NCBI RefSeq assembly: GCF_016462545.1 | Contig: NZ_JAEMTA010000044.1 | Span: 1 to 44,174, forward strand | Source of the DNA: Mycolicibacterium sp. | GTDB lineage: Bacteria; Actinomycetota; Actinomycetes; Mycobacteriales; Mycobacteriaceae | Length of the DNA stretch: 44,174 bases | Direction: 5' to 3' | Shown: one piece after another, positions 30,735 through 39,092 of the stretch | Layout of the letters: the number at the start of each line of letters is the position of its first letter | Position numbering within the stretch: position 1 is the first letter of the stretch | Notes under the pieces: model-generated | The model's input: the letters and a program-made list of their open reading frames with translations, nothing else | What the model was told of the DNA's origin: nothing | The model's database searches: none | Position numbers and translations under genes: made by a program

Positions 30735-32116
30735 TACAACCGCTTGTTGCAGAACTCGTCCATTCCGAGCGGGCCGAGTTCACGCCCGAAGCCACTGCGC
30801 TTGACGCCACCGAACGGCACCTCTTGGCCTTCATTGGCAGGCGAGTTCACGTTGGACATGCCCGACTCCAGCCGCTGCGCGATCTTCTCGGCCCGCTCGG
30901 TGTCGGTGCTGAAGACCGCCCCGCCGAGTCCGTAGTCGGAGTCGTTGGCCAGGGCCAGCGCTTCGTCGTCACTGGTGACCGAGTAGACGACGGCGACGGG
31001 TCCGAACAACTCCTCGCGGTAGGCCCGCATCTCCGGGGTGATGCCGGTCAACACGGCGGGCGAGTAGTAGGCCGCCGGTCCGTCCGCGAGCACGCCGCCG
31101 GCATGCAACGTGGCGCCCTTGGAGACGGCGTCCTGCACCTGCTCGTGCAAGATCTCCGCCGCCTTGCGCGACGACAGCGGCGCGAACGTGCCCTCGGCCG
31201 CCTCGGCTGGGTCGCCGGCCTTGAGGTCCTTTGCCCGCTCGACCAGACGGTCGACGAACCCGTCGAAGATGTCGCTGGTCACGATCATTCGCTTGTTCGA
31301 GTTGCACGCCTGACCGGTGTTGCCAATCCTGGTGTCCCACGCCAGATCTGCCGAGGCCTTGACGTCGTCGGAGTCGAGCACGACGTAGGCGTCGGACCCG
31401 CCGAGTTCCAGGACGCACTTCTTCAGGTTCTTGCCTGCGATGGCCGCGACCACCGAACCGGCGCGCTCCGAACCAGTCAGCGACACCCCGACGATGCGGC
31501 GATCACCGATGATCTGCTCGACCTGATCGTAGGAGGCGAAGACGTTGAGGTACACGCCCGCAGGTATCCCGGCCTCATCCATGATCTCCTGGACGGCGAG
31601 CGCCGACTTCGGCACGGACTCGGCGTGCTTGAGGATGATCGTGTTGCCCAACACCAGGTTTGGGGCCGCGAACCGGGCAATCTGATAGAACGGGTAGTTC
31701 CACGGCATGATGCCGAGCAGCGGTCCGATCGGCAGCTTCTGCACGAAGGCCCTGCCATCGGCGGCCGTCGTGATCTCCTGCTGCGAGGCTAGTCCCGGAC
31801 CCTCCGTCGCGAAGTACTCGAAGATGTCGCCGCAGAAGTCGGCCTCTCCGACCGACTCCGGCAGTGGCTTGCCCATCTCCTCGGTGGCGATGGCTCCGAG
31901 CCGGTCGGCGTGCTCCTTGAAGAGCTCGGCCACCCTCGCGACCATCCGCGCCCGCTCGGTGATCGGCAGGTCCCGCCACGAGCGGTACGCCTCGGCCGAT
32001 GCGGCCAGCTTCGCCTCGAGCTCGGCGTCGGTGACGAAGTCGAACGACTCTCCCGGTTCGCCGGTAGCGGGATTGACCACCTGATACCGGGGCTGGGTCG
32101 AAACGGTCGCGGTCAT
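30719..32116 (-). CDS. NAD(P)-dependent succinate-semialdehyde dehydrogenase-like aldehyde dehydrogenase
   Basis: Aldehyde dehydrogenase of 465 residues. Catalytic Cys271 (GNTGQACNSNKR) and Glu237 (LELGGSDA), cofactor site GIMPWNYPF and LTGSERAG, and C-terminal PFGGVKRSGFGRELG. The length and NTGQACNSNKR form fit GabD1/Sad-type enzymes oxidising succinate semialdehyde. GGAGG stands 8 nt before ATG 32116, with a TAGATT -10 upstream. No GABA transaminase is nearby. Confidence 0.88.
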   Translation of the reverse strand: MTATVSTQPRYQVVNPATGEPGESFDFVTDAELEAKLAASAEAYRSWRDLPITERARMVARVAELFKEHADRLGAIATEEMGKPLPESVGEADFCGDIFEYFATEGPGLASQQEITTAADGRAFVQKLPIGPLLGIMPWNYPFYQIARFAAPNLVLGNTIILKHAESVPKSALAVQEIMDEAGIPAGVYLNVFASYDQVEQIIGDRRIVGVSLTGSERAGSVVAAIAGKNLKKCVLELGGSDAYVVLDSDDVKASADLAWDTRIGNTGQACNSNKRMIVTSDIFDGFVDRLVERAKDLKAGDPAEAAEGTFAPLSSRKAAEILHEQVQDAVSKGATLHAGGVLADGPAAYYSPAVLTGITPEMRAYREELFGPVAVVYSVTSDDEALALANDSDYGLGGAVFSTDTERAEKIAQRLESGMSNVNSPANEGQEVPFGGVKRSGFGRELGPLGMDEFCNKRLYYVAD

Positions 32117-32148
32117 GAGTGGGACCTCCTTAGACGTGAATAACCCCC

Positions 32149-32154
32149 AATCTA
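32149..32154 (-). promoter_or_regulatory. -10 element TAGATT for the aldehyde dehydrogenase gene
   Basis: TAGATT on the minus strand, 32 nt before ATG 32116, leaving a short leader with AAGGAGG. Confidence 0.45.
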
Positions 32155-32283
32155 GTCACGGAAGGAATACGGTGCACTCAGGATTCGGCGGGTTGGAGCG
32201 AAGTGACTCGGGAATTGGTCCGGGACACACGGGGCCGAGACAACCGCGCAGCATTCCGGGCACGGCACGAGGAGATGTTTCAG

Positions 32284-32610
32284 ATGAATCGCCGGTCGAG
32301 ATCCTGGACCTCCAAAGCGGGCGGCATACTCGCCGTCGTGGCAACCCTGGGAACCCTCGTGACCATTCACGATGCCGGCGTCGCAGGAGCCGACGTCTGT
32401 GTGTCGGCGGGTCGCCGCGTCTCCGTCAGCGGATGCGCGAACCTGGCTGACGTGATGGCGCCGTACGTGCCACCACCCGACTACTACGCACCGATGCCCG
32501 AGGATTACCCGCCGCCACCGCCTCCTCCGCCGCCGCCACCCCCGCTGCCGAACGTGAGTGGCTGCATCGGAGTCAACGGCCGCCACGTCAGCGTGAGCGG
32601 CTGCAACTGA
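32284..32610 (+). CDS. Small secreted protein with VSVSGC repeats and polyproline segment
   Basis: Protein of 108 residues. Signal peptide about 1-36 (basic MNRRSRSWTSKAGG, hydrophobic core, cut near AGA-DV). The mature part has two copies of a C-x8-10-VSVSGC unit: CVSAGRRVSVSGC and CIGVNGRHVSVSGC, four cysteines plus one in NVSGC-type context, separated by a tyrosine/proline-rich linker ending in about 14 prolines. The symmetrical cysteines suggest two small disulphide loops. Function unknown. GAGGAG lies 10 nt before ATG 32284; ATG 32275 is less likely because it touches that site. Confidence 0.75.
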   Translation: MNRRSRSWTSKAGGILAVVATLGTLVTIHDAGVAGADVCVSAGRRVSVSGCANLADVMAPYVPPPDYYAPMPEDYPPPPPPPPPPPPLPNVSGCIGVNGRHVSVSGCN

Positions 32611-32632
32611 CGATGATCGGGGTGCCCACACC

Positions 32633-33343
32633 GTGATCGCCATCGACATGCTCGGCCGCGTCGGGCTGGCGACCATCCTCGGCGTGGCGATCGGCGTGGA
32701 GCGCCAGTGGCGATCGCGGATGGCGGGCCTGCAGACCATGGCCCTGGTGAGCCTCGGCGCCGCGCTCTTCTTGATCCTCGGCGGGTTCTCGTTCGGCGGG
32801 GCCGGTGATCCGACGCGGGTGGCCGCCCAAATCGTCTCCGGTATCGGCTTTCTCGGCGCCGGCGTCATCATGAAGCAGGGTTCGTCGGTCACCGGATTGA
32901 ACACGGCCGCGACGCTGTGGGCGTCCGCCGCCGTCGGTGCGCTCGCGGGTGCATGGATGTGGCGCGAAGCCCTCACCGGGACCGTGGTGATCATCGCCGC
33001 GAACGGCTTTCTGTTCCCGCTGGCCACGAAGATGGACCGTGCGCATCTGTGGGGTGGCCGCGAGAACCCCGCTGCCGACTACCTCGTCGAGGTGGTGTGC
33101 GGCGCCGAGGCCGAGGCCGAGGTGCGGTCGACCATCGTCGGCGCGGCCAGTCGCCCTGGCTTCCAGCTCAATTCGCTGCGCTCGTCCACCGATTCGTCGA
33201 CCGGAGAGATTGACGTGCGGGCCGAGGTGTCCACGCTGACGCGCGACGATGCCGACGTCGAGACGGCGTTCGGCGCGGTGAACGGTGATCCGAGGGTCAC
33301 CTCGTTCCGGTGGTCGGCCGAAAGTCCGCGAGGACGACGGTGA
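32633..33343 (+). CDS. MgtC/SapB-family membrane protein
   Basis: Protein of 236 residues. The N-terminal membrane domain (about 1-130, four to five spans) has GVERQWRSRMAGLQTMALVSLGAALF, GIGFLGAGVI and TGLNTAATLWASAAVGALAG, diagnostic of MgtC. A soluble C-terminal ACT-like domain (about 145-230) follows, as in mycobacterial MgtC. MgtC supports growth at low magnesium and inside macrophages. GTG 32633 follows the small secreted protein by 22 bp, possibly in the same transcript. It converges with the MFS gene (5-bp gap). Confidence 0.9.
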   Translation: MIAIDMLGRVGLATILGVAIGVERQWRSRMAGLQTMALVSLGAALFLILGGFSFGGAGDPTRVAAQIVSGIGFLGAGVIMKQGSSVTGLNTAATLWASAAVGALAGAWMWREALTGTVVIIAANGFLFPLATKMDRAHLWGGRENPAADYLVEVVCGAEAEAEVRSTIVGAASRPGFQLNSLRSSTDSSTGEIDVRAEVSTLTRDDADVETAFGAVNGDPRVTSFRWSAESPRGRR

Positions 33344-33348
33344 CCGCG

Positions 33349-34602
33349 TCACCGCCTCTCCCGCGCCGCCCATCCGAACGAGACGCAGGCAAGGGTAATC
33401 GCGGCAAGCATCACGGCGGCCAGCGGTGCGGCGGTGTGTTCGCCGCCGACGCCGACGAGCGGTGACACCAGCGCGCCGAGGCCGAACTGCAGTGCACCCA
33501 GCACCGCGGAGGCCGAGCCAGCCGCCCGGGTGACCGCACCCAGCGCCAGCGCGGTGGTGTTGCCGAACACCAGACCGAGGCTCGACACCGCAACCCACAG
33601 GGGAAGCGCCAGCAGCCACGACGGAGCGGCGGTCGCCACCACGACGACGATGGCCACGGTAGCCGCCAGGCACAGCGCGAGTCCCGTCCCCGCGAGGGCT
33701 CGGATCGAACGGGTCGCCGCCAGCTTGGCCGACACGGCGCTCATCGCCGCCAAACCAAGTGCATTGATCCCGAACGCGATTCCGTACTGAACCTCGCTGA
33801 ATCCCATCATCACCTGGTACACGAAGGGCGATGCGGAGATGTAGGCCATCATCGTTGCGAACGCACAGGCGAACGCCAGGGCATTGCCGACGTACACCCG
33901 TGAGGCCAAGGCCCGCAGGGGAGACGGCGAGTCGTCTCGGTCGGCCCGGGCCACGGCCCGGCGCTCGCGCGTATGAGTTTCGCGGACGACGACGACGACT
34001 CCGATGAACATGGCCGCGACGATCCCGAACACCACCCACAGGACGCCGCGCCACCCGAGCGGAGCCACCAGGACGCTGCCCAGAACGGGCGCGACGACGG
34101 GTGCGACACCGCCGACCAGCATCATCAGGCTGTACGCCCGTGCGGCGGCCGCACCGACGGCGAGATCGGAGATGATCGCCCTGCCGATCACCATGCCCGC
34201 TGCACCGGTGATGCCCTGGGCGAACCGCGCGGCGATGAGGATCTCCACGGTCGGCGCCAGGGCCGTCGCGGCGCTGGCCGCCAGGCACAGGAGCGAGCCA
34301 ACGATCAATGGCGTCATCCGGCCGAAGCGATCGGACAGCGGGCCAAACAGCAACTGCCCCAACGCGATTCCAATGAGGAACGCGGTCAGGGTGAGCTGAA
34401 CCGACGACGCGGTGGTACCGAGGTCGGTCGTCATGAGCGGGAACGCGGAGAGGTACAGATCGGTGGCGAACGGGGCCACGGCCGAGAGCAGCGCCAGCAC
34501 GAGTAGCAGCGGGCCACCGACGGGCGCGCGAGCCGACCCGGGCGCGACCAGGCGCTCCATCTGCTCGGCACTGCCTTCGGCGAGATCGATCCGTGGGTTC
34601 AA
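33349..34602 (-). CDS. MFS multidrug exporter, Bcr/CflA family
   Basis: Twelve-span drug/proton antiporter-like protein of 417 residues. APFATDLYLSAFPLM in span 1 and GQLLFGPLSDRFGR (motif A) in the loop 2-3 are typical of Bcr/CflA; motif C-like GVAPVVAPVLGS lies in span 5. TTG 34602 is chosen since GAAGGAC ends 5 nt upstream; ATG 34641 would lie within the promoter. It is divergent from a MarR gene, the common exporter-repressor arrangement. Confidence 0.9.
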   Translation of the reverse strand: MNPRIDLAEGSAEQMERLVAPGSARAPVGGPLLLVLALLSAVAPFATDLYLSAFPLMTTDLGTTASSVQLTLTAFLIGIALGQLLFGPLSDRFGRMTPLIVGSLLCLAASAATALAPTVEILIAARFAQGITGAAGMVIGRAIISDLAVGAAAARAYSLMMLVGGVAPVVAPVLGSVLVAPLGWRGVLWVVFGIVAAMFIGVVVVVRETHTRERRAVARADRDDSPSPLRALASRVYVGNALAFACAFATMMAYISASPFVYQVMMGFSEVQYGIAFGINALGLAAMSAVSAKLAATRSIRALAGTGLALCLAATVAIVVVVATAAPSWLLALPLWVAVSSLGLVFGNTTALALGAVTRAAGSASAVLGALQFGLGALVSPLVGVGGEHTAAPLAAVMLAAITLACVSFGWAARERR

Positions 34603-34621
34603 CGTAGGTCCTTCGGTAGCT

Positions 34622-34648
34622 ATGTTGAAGTAACTATACATTCATAGG
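34622..34648. promoter_or_regulatory. MFS/MarR intergenic operator-promoter region
   Basis: Minus-strand TATAGT (34638-34633) is the -10 for the MFS gene. It overlaps an imperfect inverted repeat with TATGTT and AACTATA arms (34621-34638) and a wider CTATG...CATAG pair, in an AT-rich patch. This is the expected place for the MarR protein to bind and block the exporter. Confidence 0.45.
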
Positions 34649-34658
34649 TAGATCGGCG

Positions 34659-34664
34659 TAAACT
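34659..34664 (+). promoter_or_regulatory. -10 element TAAACT for leaderless marR gene
   Basis: TAAACT, 7 nt (CGAGAGC), ATG 34672. Confidence 0.55.
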
Positions 34665-34671
34665 CGAGAGC

Positions 34672-35139
34672 ATGAACCGCACCGCCGCGCATGCGTCGAC
34701 CACCGAACGGGAGAGCGCCCTGGCCGACCTGGCCGACGCGATCATGCACGCCGCGCGCCTGATCCGATCCTGGGATCAGACGGCCGAGACCGTCGTTCCG
34801 CTGTCGATGATCGAAGCGGCAGTACTGGAGTACGTCGACCGCCATCCCGGTTGCCGCCCAAGTGACGTCGCACACGAACTACGGATGCGTAGCAGCAACT
34901 TCAGCGCGGCACTGCGGGTCCTGGAGAAGCAGGAGTTCATCGAACGCCGCGGTGACCCCTCCGATGGGCGCACCGCGAATCTGTTCGTCACCGCGCTGGC
35001 CAAGCGAAACATCGACATCGTCCGGTCTCGGCGCGCGGCGCTACTCGCCGATTCCCTGGGCAACGATTCCGCCGGTGTCGACGCCGCGCGGGACCTCCTG
35101 GATCGACTCAGACACACACCGAGAGAGAACAGTTCGTGA
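34672..35139 (+). CDS. MarR-family transcriptional regulator
   Basis: Protein of 155 residues with a central winged helix-turn-helix: AAVLEYVDRHPGCRPSDVA, RMRSSNFSAALRVLEKQEFI and wing RRGDPSDGRTANLFVT (the family's DxRxxxxxLT). The flanking helices make the dimer interface. It probably represses the divergent MFS exporter and itself, with release by a small toxic compound. No cysteine that would suggest oxidant sensing is present in the core. Confidence 0.9.
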   Translation: MNRTAAHASTTERESALADLADAIMHAARLIRSWDQTAETVVPLSMIEAAVLEYVDRHPGCRPSDVAHELRMRSSNFSAALRVLEKQEFIERRGDPSDGRTANLFVTALAKRNIDIVRSRRAALLADSLGNDSAGVDAARDLLDRLRHTPRENSS

Positions 35140-35149
35140 CCACGCGCCG

Positions 35150-37288
35150 TCACTGCGGCATGGCGGCCACGATCTGCTCATGGGTGAACGGCATGTTCCG
35201 CACCCGCACCCCGATCGCGTCGTAGATCGCGTTCGCGATCGCGGCCGCGGTGGGGCCCTGAGCCGTCTCACCGACGCCCAGCGACGGATTTCCGTTGTCG
35301 GGCAACAACTCCACGTCGACTGTCGGCACTTCGGAGAATCGCAGGATTGGATAGCCGTCCCAGGTGTCACTGGTGACCGCGCGGTCGTCGAAGCGGACGC
35401 GCTCCTTGAGGGCCCAACTCGTCGCCTGGATGGCGCCGCCCTCGACCTGGTTCTCCGCCCCGTCCGGATTGACGACCAGGCCCGCGTCCACTGCGATCGT
35501 CAGCCGTCGGACCCGAACCTCGCCGATGGCCTCGACGTCGGCAACCACTGCGCAATACGCGCTGCTGTTCTTGTATCTGGCGTAGCCGATGCCGCGGCCG
35601 AGGGAGTCCGCGCGTGGACCTTCGGCCCAGCCGGACCGGCGCGCGACCGCCTCGATCACTGCGCGCCCGCGCGGGTCACTCAACTGGGCGAGGCGATACT
35701 CGATCGGATCGCGACCGGCCGCCGCCGCGAGCTCGTCCATGAAGGACTCGATCGCGAACACGTTGACGAACGCGCCAAGCGACCGCAGCGCCGACGTGCG
35801 CAACGGCATAACCGTCAACAGATTATTCACCATCCGGACGTCGGGAAAGTGGTATCCGGGCAGGGCATTACGCGTTGCGCCGCCACCGTGCTCGAGGGGC
35901 GGCTCGCCCGCGGCCGAGATCGGCGCGCCGCCCGCCCGGTGGCTCGCCGCGAGCAGCCCGACGGTCCGGGTGAAGCCCGGCCGGCTGACGTGACCGTTGC
36001 CCCAGACGTCATGACGCCACGCCACGACCGTTCCGGCGTCGTCCACCTCTGCCGCGATCCGCACCGCCGCGGCCGGTCCGAACGGCGCCCACCCGAGCTC
36101 GTCGGGGCGCGACCACACCACCTGAACGGGGCGGCCGGGCACGGCGAGCGCCAGCAGGGCGGCATCCAGCGCGACGTCATCGGTGCCGTTGTGGCCGTAA
36201 CAGCCCGCACCTTCGACGTGGCGCACCACGATGCGCTCCTCCGTCATGCGCAGCGCCCTGGCCAGTTCGCGACGCAGCACATAGACGCCCTGGCTGTGCG
36301 TCCACACCTCGAGTCGCACGACGCCCTCGGAGCCGATCGCCAACGCGGTGGCGGTCGACGGGCCCATGGAGGCGTGGGCGAGATACGGCCGGGCATAGAG
36401 TGCCTCGCGAAAGCCGTTCCCCGAATGGGGGTTCGGGTCCGTGCCGTCGGCGACCACGGTGCTCGCCGCGGGTGCGGACATCAGCCAACGGGGCAGATCC
36501 GCGTCGTCGGGCAGCGTCGGCTGCTCGTGCCATCGCGCGTCGGTGCGTAGGCGTTCCGCCGCGGCGAGCGCCGTCTCCTCGCGTTCGGCCACCACGCCGA
36601 GGAAGTCGCCGTCCCTGACGACGGTCAGAACGCCCGCCATCGCCAGGGTCGGCGTCGTGTCGACGGCACGCAGTCCAGCACCCCGGGACGGCGGTCGCAC
36701 GATGCGGCCGTAGACCATGTCCGGCAGCGCCAGGTCGTGTGCGAATCTTGGCTGCGCCGAAAGCTTCTCGGGTAGGTCGATCCTCGGCACGCTGGTGCCG
36801 ACGACTCGGTAGGCGGACGCGGGCTTGGGCTCGGCCAGGCCGGTCACGGGCCGCTTCGGCACGGTGTCATCGGTGAGTTCCCAGTACGTCAGGGAGCGAC
36901 CGTCCGGTGCGGTGAGGGTGCCGTCGGCGACGGTGAGCAGCGCAGCGGACGTGTCCCACTGCGCGGCGGCCAGCCCGAGGTGAACGGCCCTGGCCTCGGC
37001 GGCGGCCATCCGCAGCGCGGAGCCGGAATGCTGGACGGAGAGGCTGCCCGCGGTGTAACCCTCGTCGGGGCTCACTCCGGTCGCGGCGGCGGTCATGCGA
37101 ATTCGGGCGACGTCGACGTCGAGTTCCTCGGCAACTATCTGCGCCAGCGCGGTGAGTACGCCCTGGCCCAATTCGACCTTGCCCGAGCGGACTTCGACGA
37201 CGCCGTCGGTGTCGAAGCGAAGCCAATCCCCCACCCGCGGATTGGCGAGGATCGACGGCGGCAGATCCGCGGCGACCTGGTCAGTCAC
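35150..37288 (-). CDS. Molybdenum hydroxylase large subunit (isoquinoline 1-oxidoreductase / nicotinate dehydrogenase B-like)
   Basis: Molybdopterin-cytosine-dinucleotide subunit of 712 residues. Features: RSGKVELGQGVLTALAQIVAEEL near the N-terminus, a central MoCo domain with VRHVEGAGCYGHNGTDDVALDAALLA, and the catalytic Glu in GVGETAQGP near the C-terminus. It hydroxylates N-heterocycles or aldehydes with water as oxygen donor. GTG 37288 overlaps the stop of the iron-sulphur subunit (GTGA), so both are coupled. No FAD subunit is present, as in IorAB-type enzymes, so a cytochrome or other acceptor is expected. Confidence 0.88.
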   Translation of the reverse strand: MTDQVAADLPPSILANPRVGDWLRFDTDGVVEVRSGKVELGQGVLTALAQIVAEELDVDVARIRMTAAATGVSPDEGYTAGSLSVQHSGSALRMAAAEARAVHLGLAAAQWDTSAALLTVADGTLTAPDGRSLTYWELTDDTVPKRPVTGLAEPKPASAYRVVGTSVPRIDLPEKLSAQPRFAHDLALPDMVYGRIVRPPSRGAGLRAVDTTPTLAMAGVLTVVRDGDFLGVVAEREETALAAAERLRTDARWHEQPTLPDDADLPRWLMSAPAASTVVADGTDPNPHSGNGFREALYARPYLAHASMGPSTATALAIGSEGVVRLEVWTHSQGVYVLRRELARALRMTEERIVVRHVEGAGCYGHNGTDDVALDAALLALAVPGRPVQVVWSRPDELGWAPFGPAAAVRIAAEVDDAGTVVAWRHDVWGNGHVSRPGFTRTVGLLAASHRAGGAPISAAGEPPLEHGGGATRNALPGYHFPDVRMVNNLLTVMPLRTSALRSLGAFVNVFAIESFMDELAAAAGRDPIEYRLAQLSDPRGRAVIEAVARRSGWAEGPRADSLGRGIGYARYKNSSAYCAVVADVEAIGEVRVRRLTIAVDAGLVVNPDGAENQVEGGAIQATSWALKERVRFDDRAVTSDTWDGYPILRFSEVPTVDVELLPDNGNPSLGVGETAQGPTAAAIANAIYDAIGVRVRNMPFTHEQIVAAMPQ

Positions 37289-37773
37289 CGTCGGGACCGC
37301 ATCTCATCGGCCGCAGAGAGCACGGCGCGCACGATGCGGTTGTGCGCGCCGCAGCGACACAGGTTGCGGTCCAATGCTTCTCGCACCTCGGCGTCGCTGG
37401 GATTGGCGTTGCGTTCGAGCAGGGCCGCCGCCGTGACGACGATTCCGGAGATGCAGTAGCCGCACTGTGCGGCCTGTCCGTCGACGATGGCGCGAGCCAC
37501 CGGGTGCGGATCGTCGGGCGTGCCCAGCCCTTCGACGGTGACGACCTCCCGGCCCTCGACGGCTTCCACCGGGGTGTCGCAGGAGTAGGTCGGGTGACCG
37601 TCGACGAGCACGACACACGATCCGCACAGGCTCAAGCCGCAGCCGAAGCGCGTGCCCTTCAGCCCGAGGTGGTTTCGCAGCACGTAGAGCAGGGCGGTGT
37701 CCGGCTCGGTCGTGACCCGTTGCCGCTTGCCGTTGACCGACACCGCGGTCGTCCTTGGCTCCACCCGTCCCAT
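37285..37773 (-). CDS. Molybdenum hydroxylase [2Fe-2S] small subunit
   Basis: Protein of 162 residues with both clusters: plant-ferredoxin-type CGLSLCGSC plus a fourth Cys in PTYSC, and the helical-domain CGYCISG with CRCG. It passes electrons from the Mo subunit encoded next. ATG 37773 starts just before the conserved domain (TAVSVNGKRQRV); an open frame extends left but would overlap the divergent aldolase gene. It is the first gene of the pair. Confidence 0.9.
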   Translation of the reverse strand: MGRVEPRTTAVSVNGKRQRVTTEPDTALLYVLRNHLGLKGTRFGCGLSLCGSCVVLVDGHPTYSCDTPVEAVEGREVVTVEGLGTPDDPHPVARAIVDGQAAQCGYCISGIVVTAAALLERNANPSDAEVREALDRNLCRCGAHNRIVRAVLSAADEMRSRR

Positions 37774-37807
37774 CTTCCTCGCGAGCCACGACTGCGAGAC
37801 TGAGGCC

Positions 37808-38878
37808 ATGGTCGACACCCTCCACGACACGAACTCCCGCGGCTTCGCCAGCGACAACTACGCGGGTGTGCACCCCGAAGTGTTGGCGGCGCTGGCGGCG
37901 GCGAACGGCGGCCACCAGGTCGCTTACGGCGGCGACGCGTACACGTCCCGGCTGCAGCAGGTCATTCGCGCCGAGTTCGGCGCCGCCGCCGAGTCCTTTC
38001 CCGTGTTCAACGGCACCGGCGCGAACGTCGTGGCGCTCACCGCCGTCCTGCCACGCTGGGGCGCCGTCGTCGCCACGGCGACCGCCCACATCCACGGGGA
38101 CGAGGGCGGTGCGCCGGAGCGGGTCAGCGGCCTGAAGATCTTGGTGGTGCCGACGCCCGACGGCAAGCTCACCCCCGAGTTGATCGCGACGGAGGCCTGG
38201 GGCTGGGGCAACGAGCACCGCGCCCAGCCGTTGGCCGTCAGCATCACCCAGAGCACTGAACTCGGAACGCTGTACACACCCGCCGAGGTGCGCGCCATCG
38301 CGGACTTCGCCCACGGACACGGAATGGCACTGCACATGGACGGTGCCCGCATCTGGAACGCGGCGGCCGCCCTCGGGGTGCCGCTGCGCGAGTTCACCAC
38401 CGACGCGGGCGTCGACGTCCTGAGCTTCGGCGGCACGAAGAACGGGCTCTTCGGCGCGGAGGCCGTCGTCGTCCTCGACCCGGCCCGCGTCGAGGGCATG
38501 GTGTACCTGCGGAAGCTGAGCATGCAGCTGGCCAGCAAGATGCGCTTCACCAGCGCCCAGCTGCTGACCCTGTTCGAGGATGGACTCGGGCTGAGATCGG
38601 CTGCGCACGCGAACGCGATGGCGACACGGCTGCGCGGCGCGCTGGAGTCCGGCATCGCCGACGGCGGCATCCGCGGGCTGTCCTTCAGCCAGGAGACTCG
38701 TGCCAATGCCGTGTTCGGCGTGCTGCCCAACGATGCGGCCGATCGCATCCGCGAGCGCGTGCGCTTCTACGACTGGGATCGTGCAGCGGGCCAGGTGCGC
38801 TGGATGTGCTCCTGGGACACCACCGAGGACGACGTCGACGCCTTCGTGGCCGCCATCCGCGAGGAGCTCGCGCGCTGA
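37808..38878 (+). CDS. Low-specificity threonine aldolase-like PLP enzyme
   Basis: Fold-type-I PLP enzyme of 356 residues. Cofactor Lys211 in LSFGGTKNG, Asp178 and Arg181 in HMDGARIWN, and FNGTGANVVAL for phosphate binding are as in LtaE. It would cleave threonine or allo-threonine to glycine and acetaldehyde, or related beta-hydroxy amino acids. ATG 37808 follows CTGAGG by 2 nt; GAGACT 6 nt upstream could serve as a leaderless -10. It diverges from the Mo hydroxylase with only 34 bp between starts. Confidence 0.9.
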   Translation: MVDTLHDTNSRGFASDNYAGVHPEVLAALAAANGGHQVAYGGDAYTSRLQQVIRAEFGAAAESFPVFNGTGANVVALTAVLPRWGAVVATATAHIHGDEGGAPERVSGLKILVVPTPDGKLTPELIATEAWGWGNEHRAQPLAVSITQSTELGTLYTPAEVRAIADFAHGHGMALHMDGARIWNAAAALGVPLREFTTDAGVDVLSFGGTKNGLFGAEAVVVLDPARVEGMVYLRKLSMQLASKMRFTSAQLLTLFEDGLGLRSAAHANAMATRLRGALESGIADGGIRGLSFSQETRANAVFGVLPNDAADRIRERVRFYDWDRAAGQVRWMCSWDTTEDDVDAFVAAIREELAR

Positions 38879-38915
38879 CGGCGAATCCCGTCGCGAAAGT
38901 GTCCTGACCGCATCC

Positions 38916-38940
38916 GCTTACGGATCCGTAAACGGGGTAA
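38916..38940 (+). promoter_or_regulatory. SigF-like promoter overlapped by a 14-bp palindrome
   Basis: GCTT (38916-38919), 15-nt spacer, GGGTAA (38935-38940). The perfect palindrome TTACGGATCCGTAA (38918-38931) covers the spacer. The leader to ATG 39093 would be about 145 nt, with GGGAGG near its end; I see no gene in it. Confidence 0.45.
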
Positions 38941-39092
38941 GTGCCCCACTGGATGGTGCCGACGGCGAAACAGGCGGCCGTGTCGCCGTCCGCCACGCCT
39001 CATTCGTCAGGAGCATCCATGCCCTCAGCCCGCACACCCGACCGGAGCGCACTCGGCCGTACCTCCGGCCAACTGGCAGAGGGAGGCAACCC

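Noticed and set aside
34862..36550. 562-codon open frame on the plus strand
   Set aside because: It crosses the MarR gene end and runs antisense to the molybdenum hydroxylase; composition is Arg/His-rich without motifs.
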